Notes under the pieces: model-generated
Databases searched by the model: none
What the model saw: only the letters and a program-made list of their open reading frames with translations
What the model was told of the DNA's origin: nothing
DNA from: Clostridia bacterium
GTDB lineage: Bacteria > Bacillota > Clostridia > Oscillospirales > CAG-272
DNA: 48,606 nt
NCBI GenBank assembly: GCA_017520505.1
Contig: JAFXFN010000025.1
Span: forward strand, 1 to 48,606
Direction of reading: 5' to 3'
Shown here: one piece after another, positions 27,410 to 36,101 of the stretch
Layout: the number at the start of each line of letters is the position of its first letter
How positions within the stretch are numbered: the first letter of the stretch is position 1
Made by a program: the position numbers and the translations under genes

Positions 27410-28981
27410 ATGAAAAGATTAAACGATTTAGATTATTTAAAACTTAATAAAGCTTCTGCTTTTTTGTATAAGCTGAAGTTATTTTTCTGCTCTGTTCCGT
27501 CATATTTCAAGAAGCTCGGACTAGCAATACTTACTTTGTTCAAGAATTGCGGTCTGGCTGTCAAGGATGAATTTGTCGATATAATTACCACGTTCACAAA
27601 GGGTAACTGGGCTGTAAAGCTTTCGTTCCTCATTTTCGGCTTCGGTAATTTCTATTATGGGCAGATATTAAGAGGAATTTTGTTCCTCGTTTTCGAGGCT
27701 GTCTTCTTTGCTTATATGTTTGTACCCAGCGGCGGTCTTTACTGGCTTTCAAAGGTAAATTGGTTCCAAAAGGGAGCAACTGTCGGTACTGTTCAGGGTA
27801 AATTCGAATACGATATGATATACGATACGGATATATGGGTGCCGGGTGATGACTCTGTCAAGGTGCTTTTGTACGGTCTTTTAACCGTTATTTTCATCGT
27901 CGCATTCGTTTGCACGTGGCGTATGCAGGTAAGACAGTGCCGTATTTGTATGAATATCACCGCAAAGGGCAAAAAGGTAAAAAGCGGCAAGGATGATTTG
28001 AGATCCGTTCTTGACGACCAGTTCCACAAAACACTTCTTGCTATCCCGCTCGGCGGTATCTTTGCATTCACCGTGTTGCCTATAATTTATATGGTGCTTA
28101 TCGCCTTTACAAGCTATGATGCGGCTCACGACGGATTTTCAAATCTCTTCTCGTGGATGGGATTTGACCATTTCAACGAGCTGCTCGATTTCGGCGAAGG
28201 CGGTCTCGGCGTTGCGTTCGGCGAAATACTTTCGTGGACGCTTATGTGGGCATTCTTTGCTACATTCACAAACTACTTCCTCGGTATGTTTGTCGCTATT
28301 ATGATAAACAAAAAGGGAATTAAGATCAAGAAGTTCTGGCGTACGATACTCGTTATGACTATTGCCATTCCGCAGTTCGTTTCGCTTCTTTACGTTGCTA
28401 AGCTGTTCGGTTCATCAGGTCTTATCGGTAAGGCGCTGATTGATTGGAATTGGCTTCCCGACAGTATGCTGGCGGCAAATCAGCTGTCGCTGTGGCAGAA
28501 TCCGATAGCATCAAAAATATTGCTTATTGTTTTGAATATCTGGGTAGGTATCCCCTATATTATGCTTATGGCAACGGGTATTCTTATGAACATTCCGCAG
28601 GATCTTTACGAGTCCTCACGTATCGACGGTGCAAGCGTATGGCAGCAGTATTCAAAGATTACGCTTCCTTATATGATGTTCGTTATGGGCCCGTATCTTT
28701 TGACAAGCTTCGTAGGCAACCTTAACAACTTCAACGTAATTTATCTGCTTACGCAGAATAACCAGCTTATTAATACTGAGCTTGGTACTCCTGGCGGCGT
28801 TTCGGTAACTTATACCGACCTTCTTATCACGTGGCTGTATAAGATGACACTTAACAGCACTGACAGTAAATACTATATGGCATCTATCATCGGTATATTG
28901 GTATTCGTTGTCGTTGCGGTGCTGTCACTTGTGGTTTACAATGTAATTCCGTCAACAAGAAATGAGGAGGATTACAAGTAA
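27410..28981 (+). CDS. Maltodextrin ABC transporter permease, MalF type
   Basis: 523 residues. A basic cytoplasmic N-terminus is followed by several membrane helices (about 65-105, 150-170, 210-235, 265-290 and onward) and the binding-protein-dependent transport domain with the EAA-loop sequence YESSRIDGASVWQQY that contacts the ATPase. It forms the channel with the next permease. The ATG at 27410 is the first possible start, but the nearest good binding site (AAGGAG, 27378-27383) is 26 nt upstream, which is unusual; translation may be low or the spacer folded. The stop overlaps the next start (TAATG). Confidence 0.93.
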   Translation: MKRLNDLDYLKLNKASAFLYKLKLFFCSVPSYFKKLGLAILTLFKNCGLAVKDEFVDIITTFTKGNWAVKLSFLIFGFGNFYYGQILRGILFLVFEAVFFAYMFVPSGGLYWLSKVNWFQKGATVGTVQGKFEYDMIYDTDIWVPGDDSVKVLLYGLLTVIFIVAFVCTWRMQVRQCRICMNITAKGKKVKSGKDDLRSVLDDQFHKTLLAIPLGGIFAFTVLPIIYMVLIAFTSYDAAHDGFSNLFSWMGFDHFNELLDFGEGGLGVAFGEILSWTLMWAFFATFTNYFLGMFVAIMINKKGIKIKKFWRTILVMTIAIPQFVSLLYVAKLFGSSGLIGKALIDWNWLPDSMLAANQLSLWQNPIASKILLIVLNIWVGIPYIMLMATGILMNIPQDLYESSRIDGASVWQQYSKITLPYMMFVMGPYLLTSFVGNLNNFNVIYLLTQNNQLINTELGTPGGVSVTYTDLLITWLYKMTLNSTDSKYYMASIIGILVFVVVAVLSLVVYNVIPSTRNEEDYK

Positions 28982-29865
28982 TGAATAATAAAGAAAATAA
29001 AACTATTCAAAAAAGAGGACTCGGCGCAAAGGCAAGCAGAAGACTCGGAAATACGGTAGTTTACGTCCTGCTCATTCTTATGACTGTGATATGGATGTTC
29101 CCGTTCTTCGGTATAGTTCTTGAATCCTTCAGAGTGGAAACTACAGGTCAGGTAAGCTATATGTGGCCCAAGCAGTTCGGACTTGATAATTACACAAGAC
29201 TTTTCAAGGAAACAGACTTTCTTATATGGTTCAGAAATACGGGTATTATGGGTGTTGCAACTGCAGTTTTCCAGACGTTCTTCATTCTTTCGATGAGTTA
29301 CGTTTTATCCCGACTCAGATTCAAGGGCAGAAAAGCACTTATGAATCTGATGCTCATTTTGGGAATGTTCCCGGGATTTCTCACGATGATCCTTATTTAC
29401 AAGGTCTTTGCGGATCTTGGCCTTACAATGAATATGGCACCCGTAGGCCTTATTATCGTCTACTGCGCAAGCAGCGGTATGGGATATTACGTTTCAAAGG
29501 GCTTCTTTGATACTATACCGAAAAGCTTGGACGAAGCGGCAAGAGTGGACGGTGCTACACGTTTTCAGGTCTTTTACAAGGTTATTATGCCTTTGTCAAA
29601 GCCGATAGTTATTTACACAATTCTTATGGGCTTTATGGCTCCTTGGGGCGACTTTATGCTCGCAAGCTACCTGATCCACGAAAACAGCGCAGGTATGAGC
29701 GTTGCGGTCGGTATGTTTGAATGGCTTTCAAAGACGAATGTAAATACACACTATACCATGTTCTGCGCCGCAGGCGTTATAGTCGCTATCCCCGTTACAC
29801 TTGTCTTCCTTATGCTTCAGAAGTATTATGTAGAAGGCGTTACGGGTGGAGCTGTAAAAGGATAA
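28981..29865 (+). CDS. Maltodextrin ABC transporter permease, MalG type
   Basis: 294 residues with six predicted membrane helices and the EAA motif DEAARVDGATRFQVF. GGAGG is 10 nt before the ATG, which overlaps the stop of the upstream permease by 1 nt, indicating coupled synthesis. Partner of the MalF-type permease in maltodextrin uptake. Confidence 0.94.
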   Translation: MNNKENKTIQKRGLGAKASRRLGNTVVYVLLILMTVIWMFPFFGIVLESFRVETTGQVSYMWPKQFGLDNYTRLFKETDFLIWFRNTGIMGVATAVFQTFFILSMSYVLSRLRFKGRKALMNLMLILGMFPGFLTMILIYKVFADLGLTMNMAPVGLIIVYCASSGMGYYVSKGFFDTIPKSLDEAARVDGATRFQVFYKVIMPLSKPIVIYTILMGFMAPWGDFMLASYLIHENSAGMSVAVGMFEWLSKTNVNTHYTMFCAAGVIVAIPVTLVFLMLQKYYVEGVTGGAVKG

Positions 29866-29877
29866 AAGGAGAATAAT

Positions 29878-31002
29878 ATGGCTACGGTTAAATTAACTAA
29901 TGTTAAAAAAATATACGGCAAAGATACTGTTGCCGTTGATAATTTCAATCTTGATATTGCGGATAAGGAGTTTATCGTTTTCGTAGGTCCTTCGGGATGC
30001 GGTAAATCCACAACTCTCCGTATGATAGCAGGTCTTGAGGATATTTCGGGCGGTACTGTTGAAATTGACGGTGTCGTTGTCAATGACCTTCAGCCCCGTG
30101 ACCGTGATATTGCAATGGTATTCCAGAACTATGCGCTTTATCCCCACCTCACGGTTTTCGAAAATATGGCATTCAGCCTGAGACTTAAAAAGGTTCCGCA
30201 GGATGTTGTATACGAAAAGGTAACGGCTGCTGCTGAAATACTCGGAATTACAGAGTATCTCACAAGAAAGCCCCGTGCGCTTTCGGGCGGTCAGCGTCAG
30301 CGTGTTGCAATAGGACGTGCGATGGTGCGTGACAGTAAGGTGTTCCTTATGGACGAGCCTTTGTCAAACCTCGATGCAAAGCTTCGTAATCAGATGAGAG
30401 CTGAGATCATCCTTCTCCGTCAGAAGATCGATACTACATTTATTTACGTTACACACGACCAGACAGAGGCTATGACTCTCGGCGACCGTATCGTAATTAT
30501 GAAGGACGGCTTCATTCAGCAGGTCGGCACACCCACAGAGGTGTTCGATATGCCCGATAATCTCTTTGTTGCTGAATTCATCGGCGCACCCAAGATGAAT
30601 ACGTTCAAGACAGATCTTATTTGCGAAAACGGCAGATACTACGTAACTCCCTACGGCGCAAAGATAGAAGTAAGCGGAGCAAAGGCTGAAATGCTCAAGG
30701 CAAAGAACATCGGTTCAAGAGAGATAATTCTCGGTGTACGTCCCGAGCACTTCGTTATGGCTGACAAGAATTCAAACGAGGCTATTGCTTGCACGATAAG
30801 AGTTAATGAAATGATGGGAAGCGAGCTTCATCTTCACGTTGAAGAGGCAAACGGCGACAGACTCATCGTGCGTATTCCCACGATCACTCTTTCGGATGAA
30901 CAGCGTAAGTCACTCGTTTTCGGCGCTACGATCTATGTAACGTTTGAAAGCAAGGTCATGCACTTCTTTGATCCCGAAACAGAGAAGAATCTTCTCGTTT
31001 GA
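29878..31002 (+). CDS. Sugar ABC transporter ATPase, MsmX/UgpC type
   Basis: 374 residues. Walker A GPSGCGKS (37-44), signature LSGGQ (135-139), Walker B with D159-E160, switch H193, and a C-terminal TOBE/OB-like regulatory domain of about 130 residues. It energises the two permeases. In Firmicutes such ATPases often serve several sugar transporters, but here it is in the same operon as the permeases, 12 nt after malG. Confidence 0.95.
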   Translation: MATVKLTNVKKIYGKDTVAVDNFNLDIADKEFIVFVGPSGCGKSTTLRMIAGLEDISGGTVEIDGVVVNDLQPRDRDIAMVFQNYALYPHLTVFENMAFSLRLKKVPQDVVYEKVTAAAEILGITEYLTRKPRALSGGQRQRVAIGRAMVRDSKVFLMDEPLSNLDAKLRNQMRAEIILLRQKIDTTFIYVTHDQTEAMTLGDRIVIMKDGFIQQVGTPTEVFDMPDNLFVAEFIGAPKMNTFKTDLICENGRYYVTPYGAKIEVSGAKAEMLKAKNIGSREIILGVRPEHFVMADKNSNEAIACTIRVNEMMGSELHLHVEEANGDRLIVRIPTITLSDEQRKSLVFGATIYVTFESKVMHFFDPETEKNLLV

Positions 31003-31014
31003 TTAATATAAAGG

Positions 31015-31064
31015 TGTCCGACTTGTTCCGGAAGGTATTTCCGGAATAAGCCGGACTCTTTTAT
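31015..31064 (+). terminator. Intrinsic terminator of the maltodextrin transport operon
   Basis: Stem GTCCGACTTGTTCCGGAA pairs with TTCCGGAATAAGCCGGAC (one mismatch and one G-U), loop of about 5 nt, followed by TCTTTTA. Confidence 0.8.
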
Positions 31065-31120
31065 GGAATACAAGTTCACAAAAAGTTTAAAAAAATCACC
31101 GCTTAAAATGAATATAAGTA

Positions 31121-31149
31121 TTGACAAATCGGAACACTTGTGATAATAT
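31121..31149 (+). promoter_or_regulatory. Promoter of the ylxM-ffh block
   Basis: TTGACA at 31121-31126, 17-nt spacer, TAATAT at 31144-31149. Confidence 0.65.
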
Positions 31150-31185
31150 ATGTAAAGCAATTTACTTTACACACGTTGGTGGAAA

Positions 31186-31536
31186 ATGAAAGATTTAAAT
31201 ATAAGCCTTTTGTTGGATTTTTACGGTGACTTGCTTACCCCGTCCTCACGTGAATATATGACGCTTTATTATAATGAGGATCTTTCTCTTGCTGAAATTG
31301 CAGAGGATGCAGGGATAACAAGGCAGGGCGTCCGTGACAGTATCAAACGCTCGGAAGAAGCGCTTTTGAATTATGAGGAAAAGTTAGGTCTTGCGCTTCG
31401 TTTTTCAAAAATGCAGAGTGACGTTGAGGAAATACAGAAAATGCTTCACGATTTGAAAGGGAAAATTCCCGAGCATAGTGAAGAAATGGAAAAAATAATA
31501 CAAAAAGCAAAGATAATTCTTTCTCATCAGGAGTAA
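31186..31536 (+). CDS. ylxM: YlxM-type helix-turn-helix protein, SRP-associated
   Basis: 116 residues. The YlxM/p13 family pattern is clear: LLLDFYGDLLTPSSREYMTLYY, then LSLAEIAEDAGITRQGVRDSI (HTH), then a C-terminal coiled coil. It always lies directly upstream of ffh, as here (13-nt gap). Its function in the signal recognition particle pathway is not firmly known. A GGTGG site precedes the ATG. Confidence 0.93.
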   Translation: MKDLNISLLLDFYGDLLTPSSREYMTLYYNEDLSLAEIAEDAGITRQGVRDSIKRSEEALLNYEEKLGLALRFSKMQSDVEEIQKMLHDLKGKIPEHSEEMEKIIQKAKIILSHQE

Positions 31537-31549
31537 ACGGAGAATATAT

Positions 31550-32887
31550 ATGGCGATGTTTTCTTCGCTGTCCGACAAGCTCGGACGTGCGTTTTCAAAA
31601 TTTAAGAATAAAGGCAAGCTTACAGAGGCCGATATCAAAGAGGGAATGCGTGAAATAAAGCTCGCACTTCTTGAAGCGGACGTTAACTTCAAGGTCGTTA
31701 AGGACTTTGTAAAGATCGTAAGTGAGCGTGCTGTAGGTCAGGACGTTCTTGAAAGTCTTGTTCCGTCACAGCAGATAATCAAGATAGTTAATGAAGAGCT
31801 TGTTGCGCTTATGGGCGGACAGGAGGAAAGAGTAAGATTTTCTTCACGTCCTCCGACAGTCATAATGATGGTCGGTCTGCAGGGTGCAGGTAAAACAACA
31901 CACTGCGGAAAGCTTGCAAACCACTTCAAAACAAAATTCGAAAAAAGACCCTTGCTCGTTGCGTGTGACGTTTACCGTCCCGCGGCTGTAAAACAGCTCC
32001 AGGTCGTAGGCTCGCAGGTGGGTGTTCCCGTGTTTGCGATGGAGGATTGTAAAGATCCCGTTGAAATCGCAAAGGCAGGTATTGCACACGCTAAAAAATA
32101 CGGACACGATATGGTGTTCATCGATACGGCAGGACGTCTTCATATAGATGAAGCGCTTATGAAAGAGCTTCAGGATATCAAAGAGATAACCGAACCCTCG
32201 GAGATACTTCTTACCATCGATGCGATGCTCGGTCAGGATGCGGTAAACGTTTCAAAGACGTTCAACGATATGCTTGATATTTCGGGCGTTATACTCACAA
32301 AGCTCGACGGTGATACACGAGGCGGTGCGGCACTTTCCGTAAGATACGTAACGGGTAAGCCCATTAAGTTTATCGGTATGGGAGAAAAGCTCGATGCACT
32401 TGAACCGTTCCATCCCGACAGAATGGCATCACGTATCCTCGGTATGGGCGATATGCTGACACTTATAGAAAAGGCACAGCAGTCGTTTGACGAAAAGAAA
32501 GCGGAAGAGCTTGAAAAGAAAATGCGTGATTCTACGTTTACGCTCGTTGACTTCCTCGACCAGATGGATCAGGTGCGTAATATGGGATCTATTAAGGATA
32601 TCCTCGGTATGATGCCGGGTGTCAATTCTGCGGCGCTTGCAGATGCGCAGATAGACGATAAGCAGATAGACAGGGTAGAGGCGATAATACTTTCAATGAC
32701 TCCGCAGGAGCGTATGAAGCCTCAGATAATCAACGCATCAAGAAAAAAGAGAATTGCCGACGGTTGCGGTATGAAGGTCGAGGACGTCAACCGCTTGCTC
32801 AAGCAGTTTGAGCAGTCGCAGAAAATGATGAAGCAGCTTACAAAAGGCGGAAAACGCTTTGGCTTCGGCAGACGCAAAAAACACTAA
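31550..32887 (+). CDS. ffh: Signal recognition particle GTPase Ffh
   Basis: 445 residues. The N domain is followed by the G domain with GLQGAGKTT (109-117), DTAGR (192-196) and TKLDGD (250-255), and a methionine-rich M domain (MGDMLTLIEKAQQ, then MMPGVNSAALAD). With 4.5S/SRP RNA it targets membrane proteins to the translocon. The SRP RNA gene is not recognisable in this window. Confidence 0.97.
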   Translation: MAMFSSLSDKLGRAFSKFKNKGKLTEADIKEGMREIKLALLEADVNFKVVKDFVKIVSERAVGQDVLESLVPSQQIIKIVNEELVALMGGQEERVRFSSRPPTVIMMVGLQGAGKTTHCGKLANHFKTKFEKRPLLVACDVYRPAAVKQLQVVGSQVGVPVFAMEDCKDPVEIAKAGIAHAKKYGHDMVFIDTAGRLHIDEALMKELQDIKEITEPSEILLTIDAMLGQDAVNVSKTFNDMLDISGVILTKLDGDTRGGAALSVRYVTGKPIKFIGMGEKLDALEPFHPDRMASRILGMGDMLTLIEKAQQSFDEKKAEELEKKMRDSTFTLVDFLDQMDQVRNMGSIKDILGMMPGVNSAALADAQIDDKQIDRVEAIILSMTPQERMKPQIINASRKKRIADGCGMKVEDVNRLLKQFEQSQKMMKQLTKGGKRFGFGRRKKH

Positions 32888-32959
32888 TCAAGTATAATAT
32901 TCCAAATGGAAATTATATAAATAATTTATTATAAAAGACGAAAGGTCAGGTTAATTAAA

Positions 32960-33205
32960 ATGGCAGTAAAAATCAGACTCAGAAGAATAGGCGCTAAGAA
33001 AGCTCCTTACTATCGTGTAATCGTTGCAGATTCCAGATCACCCCGTAACGGCAGATTCATCGAAGAGATCGGCACATATGATCCGCTTTGCGAGCCCGCA
33101 AAGATCGAAATCGATGCAGAAGCTGCAAAGAAGTGGATCAAAAACGGTGCACAGCCCACAGAAACTGTTAAGAGCCTTCTTAAGAGATCCGGCATCACCG
33201 AATAA
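32960..33205 (+). CDS. rpsP: 30S ribosomal protein S16
   Basis: 81 residues with the S16 signature ([22 protein letters not shown]) and the typical length. Preceded by AAAGG/AGG. Part of the conserved ffh-rpsP-khpA order. Confidence 0.97.
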   Translation: MAVKIRLRRIGAKKAPYYRVIVADSRSPRNGRFIEEIGTYDPLCEPAKIEIDAEAAKKWIKNGAQPTETVKSLLKRSGITE

Positions 33206-33266
33206 TTCGTAACATTTCGTTTTAGCCCGTAATTTCAGTGGGCATTATTTTGGGAAGGAAATCATA

Positions 33267-33503
33267 ATGATATCACAAAAGCAAGTTTTGACGGATATCG
33301 CCAAAGCCCTTGTTGAATTTCCCGATGAAGTAGTTGTTACTGAAACGGTTACGGAAGATTCGGTTCTTCTCGTTCTTTCTGTTGCTCAAAGCGATATGGG
33401 TAAGGTTATCGGAAAGCAGGGAAAGATCGCAAAGGCAATTCGCGCTATCATGAAATCATCAGGAAACGCTGACAAAAAGCGTGTAATGGTGGAAATACAG
33501 TGA
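33267..33503 (+). CDS. khpA: KH-domain RNA-binding protein KhpA
   Basis: 78 residues, a single KH domain with the GKQG loop (49-52) in MGKVIGKQGKIAKAIRAI. KhpA works with KhpB (Jag/EloR) as an RNA-binding pair affecting cell growth and division. GGAAGG lies about 9 nt upstream. Last gene before a strong terminator. Confidence 0.93.
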   Translation: MISQKQVLTDIAKALVEFPDEVVVTETVTEDSVLLVLSVAQSDMGKVIGKQGKIAKAIRAIMKSSGNADKKRVMVEIQ

Positions 33504-33509
33504 GAATAA

Positions 33510-33547
33510 AATAAGGTTGTGAAATAAATCACAGCCTTATTTTTTTG
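33510..33547 (+). terminator. Intrinsic terminator of the ffh-rpsP-khpA block
   Basis: Stem AATAAGGTTGTGA (33510-33522) with TCACAGCCTTATT (33529-33541, one G-U), then a run of T. Confidence 0.88.
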
Positions 33548-33581
33548 CTGTTAAAAAAATCAAAAAAATTGAAAAAAGGTA

Positions 33582-33630
33582 TTGACAAATCGATATTCTT
33601 CGTGTATAATAAAACTGTACCAAAAAGGTA
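33582..33630 (+). promoter_or_regulatory. Rrf2-rubrerythrin promoter with self-operator candidate
   Basis: Perfect TTGACA (33582-33587), 17-nt spacer, perfect TATAAT (33605-33610). The inverted repeat TACC-AAAAA-GGTA (33618-33630) covers the expected start site, fitting repression by the Rrf2 protein encoded downstream. Confidence 0.7.
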
Positions 33631-33650
33631 TAGATTTAAAGGGAGGCTAT

Positions 33651-34091
33651 ATGAGGATAACGCAGGAAGCAGATTATGCACTAAGGATCGTCAGTCTTTT
33701 GGCTCAGAAGGGACTGCTCGGAGCACCTGAAATGTCAGAGAACGTTAAAGTTCCTCAGGGCTTTGCAATGAAGATACTTCGCAAGCTTACAAGTGAGGGA
33801 ATCATTCGTTCAAAGCGTGGTGTAAACGGCGGATATGCACTTTCAAGATCGTCTGAAGAATTGACGGTGGCGGACATAATCGAAGCAGTTGACGGAGAAA
33901 TCGCAATTTCAAAATGCCTTTTATCCACACACGATTGCCTGAATAATCCCGATAAAAGCAGATGCAGATACCATAACGTTTTTGCAAGCGTGAATGAAAT
34001 AATTAAAGAAAGACTTTCACGGCTTACAATAAAGACGATGGTCGATGCGAATATCCCTATGGAAGAGTTAATAAAAATAATTAATAATTGA
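33651..34091 (+). CDS. Rrf2-family regulator with a three-cysteine iron-sulfur site
   Basis: 146 residues from the ATG at 33651, giving the family start [14 protein letters not shown]; a longer frame from 33582 overlaps the promoter and is rejected. A winged helix-turn-helix covers residues 1-75. C89, C96 and C105 ([18 protein letters not shown]) match the cluster-binding triad of IscR/NsrR-like members, so it likely senses redox or iron-sulfur status. It is 19 nt upstream of a rubrerythrin, so control of oxidative defence is probable. AGGGAGG lies 4 nt before the ATG. Confidence 0.92.
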   Translation: MRITQEADYALRIVSLLAQKGLLGAPEMSENVKVPQGFAMKILRKLTSEGIIRSKRGVNGGYALSRSSEELTVADIIEAVDGEIAISKCLLSTHDCLNNPDKSRCRYHNVFASVNEIIKERLSRLTIKTMVDANIPMEELIKIINN

Positions 34092-34110
34092 TTTTTTGGA
34101 GGAAAAAATT

Positions 34111-34662
34111 ATGAAACAGTACAGATGCAAAGTATGCGGTGAGATCATTATGTCCGACGGTATTCCCGAACAGTGCCCCAGATGCAAGGTAAAGGGTGAC
34201 GACCGTTTTGAAGAAGTTGTTGAAAACAAGCTTACATGGGCTGCAGAGCACATTGTAGGTATCGCAAAGGACGTTCCCGAAGACATCAAGGACGGACTCC
34301 GTGCTAACTTTATGGGCGAATGCTCCGAGGTTGGTATGTACCTTGCAATGGCACGTGTTGCCGCAAGAGAAGGCTACCCCGAAATCGCTTTGTATTGGGA
34401 AAAGGCAGCTTACGAAGAAGCAGAGCACGCTGCAAAGTTTGCTGAGCTTCTCGGTGAAGAGCTTACAGATTCCACAAAGAAGAATCTTGAAATGCGTGTA
34501 GCAGCTGAAAACGGTGCAACACTCGGTAAGTTTGAGCTTGCAAAGAAAGCAAAAGAGCTCAATCTCGATGCTATCCACGACACAGTTCACGAAATGGCAA
34601 GAGACGAAGCTCGCCACGGCAAAGCTTTCGCAGGTCTTCTTGAAAGATACTTCGGCAAATAA
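34111..34662 (+). CDS. Reverse rubrerythrin (N-terminal rubredoxin-like domain)
   Basis: 183 residues from the ATG at 34111 (GGAGG 8 nt upstream); a TTG at 34096 overlaps that site. The N-terminus is a short rubredoxin-like iron site, CKVCG and CPRC (C6, C9, C22, C25), followed by the diiron ferritin-like four-helix bundle with Glu-rich helices ([33 protein letters not shown]). This domain order is the reverse of classical rubrerythrin and is known from anaerobic Clostridia, where it reduces hydrogen peroxide and oxygen. In the operon with the Rrf2 regulator. Confidence 0.93.
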   Translation: MKQYRCKVCGEIIMSDGIPEQCPRCKVKGDDRFEEVVENKLTWAAEHIVGIAKDVPEDIKDGLRANFMGECSEVGMYLAMARVAAREGYPEIALYWEKAAYEEAEHAAKFAELLGEELTDSTKKNLEMRVAAENGATLGKFELAKKAKELNLDAIHDTVHEMARDEARHGKAFAGLLERYFGK

Positions 34663-34673
34663 TCAACACAAAA

Positions 34674-34712
34674 GAGGTATTCCACATTTAAAGTGGAATA
34701 CCTCAATTTTTA
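34674..34712 (+). terminator. Intrinsic terminator after reverse rubrerythrin
   Basis: Perfect 12-bp stem GAGGTATTCCAC / GTGGAATACCTC (34674-34685, 34693-34704), 7-nt loop, then AATTTTTA. Confidence 0.9.
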
Positions 34713-34737
34713 TAAGGTAAATATTTAAGTATCTACG

Positions 34738-34787
34738 CCTCCCACCGTACCCCCACAGGGGAGGCGTATCACCGCTTTTCGGTGATC
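34738..34787. repeat. Interspersed double-hairpin repeat, copy 2
   Basis: ACGCCTCCC...GGGGAGGCGT followed by TCACCGCTTTTCGGTGA: the two hairpins seen at 343-390, in the opposite orientation. It sits between a terminator and the next bidirectional terminator. Confidence 0.6.
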
Positions 34788-34827
34788 AAAAAAAAGAGGC
34801 AAGGATAGATCTTGCCTCATATTTTTT
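34788..34827. terminator. Bidirectional terminator
   Basis: Stem GAGGCAAG-GATAGAT-CTTGCCTC (34796-34818) with ATATTTTTT on the plus side and a run of eight A (T on the minus strand) on the other. It serves the minus-strand ybjQ-like gene and backs up the plus-strand operon. Confidence 0.85.
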
Positions 34828-34837
34828 GCAAAGCGGT

Positions 34838-35155
34838 TTACTTGTTAATGAATTTTACCGCTGTACCGTATACGATAACTTCTGCGGCTCCTTGCATAAC
34901 AGCGGAGGATGCATAACGTACATTTACAATTGCATCTGCACCCAAGGCTTCTGCCTCGGCAACCATTCTCTTGGTAGCCAGAGCTCTTGCTTCGTTCATC
35001 ATTTCATTGTAGGCCTTCAGCTCTCCGCCTACCAATGTTTTAAAGCTTTGAGTAATATCCTTTCCGATGTGTTTGGATTGGATCGTGCTGCCCTTGACGA
35101 GCAACAATGTTTCAAGTTCTTTTCCGCTGATGTAATCAGTATTTACTAATATCAT
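34838..35155 (-). CDS. YbjQ/UPF0145-family protein
   Basis: 105 residues from the ATG at 35155, with AAAGG about 9 nt upstream; a GTG at 35164 is too close to that site. The family core is clear: VKGSTIQSKHIGKD, EMMNEARALATKRMVAEAEALGADAIVNVRY and the VYGTAVKF end. The fold is a pentameric ring often described as a heavy-metal-binding domain, but no function is proven. It overlaps the upstream small membrane protein gene by 20 nt, so the two are coupled. Confidence 0.92.
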   Translation of the reverse strand: MILVNTDYISGKELETLLLVKGSTIQSKHIGKDITQSFKTLVGGELKAYNEMMNEARALATKRMVAEAEALGADAIVNVRYASSAVMQGAAEVIVYGTAVKFINK

Positions 35156-35360
35156 CTTCTTCACCCTTTCTTATTTCTCTGATTCTTTCTATGCATACAT
35201 TGACCATTACTGCCGACAGCAGAAAAGGAATTATTCCCAATATATATTTCCAGATGCCGTCGAACATTGAGATTAAAAAGCCAAAGTAAACAATACAATA
35301 TAATATTATGATTACGGACACAACGATCGGTGCGATCATTTTCTTTTTCTTTGATTTCAC
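35136..35360 (-). CDS. Small two-helix membrane protein coupled to the YbjQ-like gene
   Basis: 74 residues from the GTG at 35360, with GAGGTG 7 nt upstream; a GTG at 35369 overlaps that site. A lysine-rich N-terminus (VKSKKKK) is followed by two hydrophobic helices (about 8-30 and 37-55) and a charged tail. Not recognised. Overlap with the YbjQ-family gene suggests that the two proteins work together, perhaps anchoring the ring at the membrane. Confidence 0.7.
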   Translation of the reverse strand: MKSKKKKMIAPIVVSVIIILYCIVYFGFLISMFDGIWKYILGIIPFLLSAVMVNVCIERIREIRKGEEDDISKY

Positions 35361-35409
35361 GTATATCACCTCGCCGAATTCCTGTTCTGTGAACTTATCT
35401 TACATTTAC

Positions 35410-35438
35410 AGTATATCATAAGTATGATGATTTTTCAA
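35410..35438 (-). promoter_or_regulatory. Promoter of the small membrane protein/YbjQ-like pair
   Basis: On the minus strand TTGAAA (35438 to 35433), 17-nt spacer, TATACT (35415 to 35410). The region 35439-35562 shows no supported gene. Confidence 0.6.
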
Positions 35439-35562
35439 TATGAATCACTAAAATTATTATGTTACCTATCGCAATACAGAAAGGCGGTTGCTTCCACCAA
35501 CTATCACGCAACTTTCGGCAGCAGAGGTGTAAATCGGCGTTTATAGTGCGTTATTTTATAAA

Positions 35563-36021
35563 TTATTCCAAAATTAAGTCACCGAGTGATTCTTTTTTCG
35601 TTACCGCCTCGCCAAGACGGTTCGCCCACTTCTCTGTGAAAAGAGCGCAGTAGGGAATTTGTTTTTCCTTGCGTTTTTTACTTCCGAAAAATCCCCATAG
35701 CATTGACGGTATTCCGATAACGATAAAATACAGAGGACCTAAAATAAGCGATTGTACGGTGTGACCGTATTCGTGTACCAAAAGACGTTCTGAAAGTTCA
35801 TTGGCAGATATCTGACCTTTGTATTTTTCGGCGAAAAACGGTTCTTTTGTAATAAATACAAACATTCCGAGTGACACACTGCTTGTGTCATTCCATACGG
35901 TAACGAGTGCTCCGTGATACCAAAAATGTTTGTTTTTATAATGCATCAAAAAAACAATAAAGCCTGATAATGTTTGTATTGCTCCGTATGTGCATTGCCA
36001 GAGTGTATATAATATTTTCAT
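35563..36021 (-). CDS. Membrane protein with HExxH motif, possible metalloprotease-like
   Basis: 152 residues, AAAGGTGAT about 6 nt before the ATG. A hydrophobic N-terminus (about 10-28), the zinc-protease-like helix LLVHEYGHTVQS (H83, E84, H87), a membrane helix at about 92-112, and a conserved-looking C-terminal FTEKWANRLGEA where E130 could be a third ligand. The protein is short for a protease, so a degenerate or non-proteolytic role is possible. A -10 TATAAT is visible at 36072 to 36067. Function not assigned. Confidence 0.75.
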   Translation of the reverse strand: MKILYTLWQCTYGAIQTLSGFIVFLMHYKNKHFWYHGALVTVWNDTSSVSLGMFVFITKEPFFAEKYKGQISANELSERLLVHEYGHTVQSLILGPLYFIVIGIPSMLWGFFGSKKRKEKQIPYCALFTEKWANRLGEAVTKKESLGDLILE

Positions 36022-36101
36022 ATATCACCTTTATATCTACTGAAATGGTTAGTCTTCGACCATTGTATTATAGCTGAATATTTTTTTCAATACCAAAATT
36101 G

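Noticed and set aside
35439..35562. Small gene between the YbjQ pair and the HExxH protein
   Set aside because: The only open frame lacks a ribosome binding site and extends antisense into the HExxH gene.
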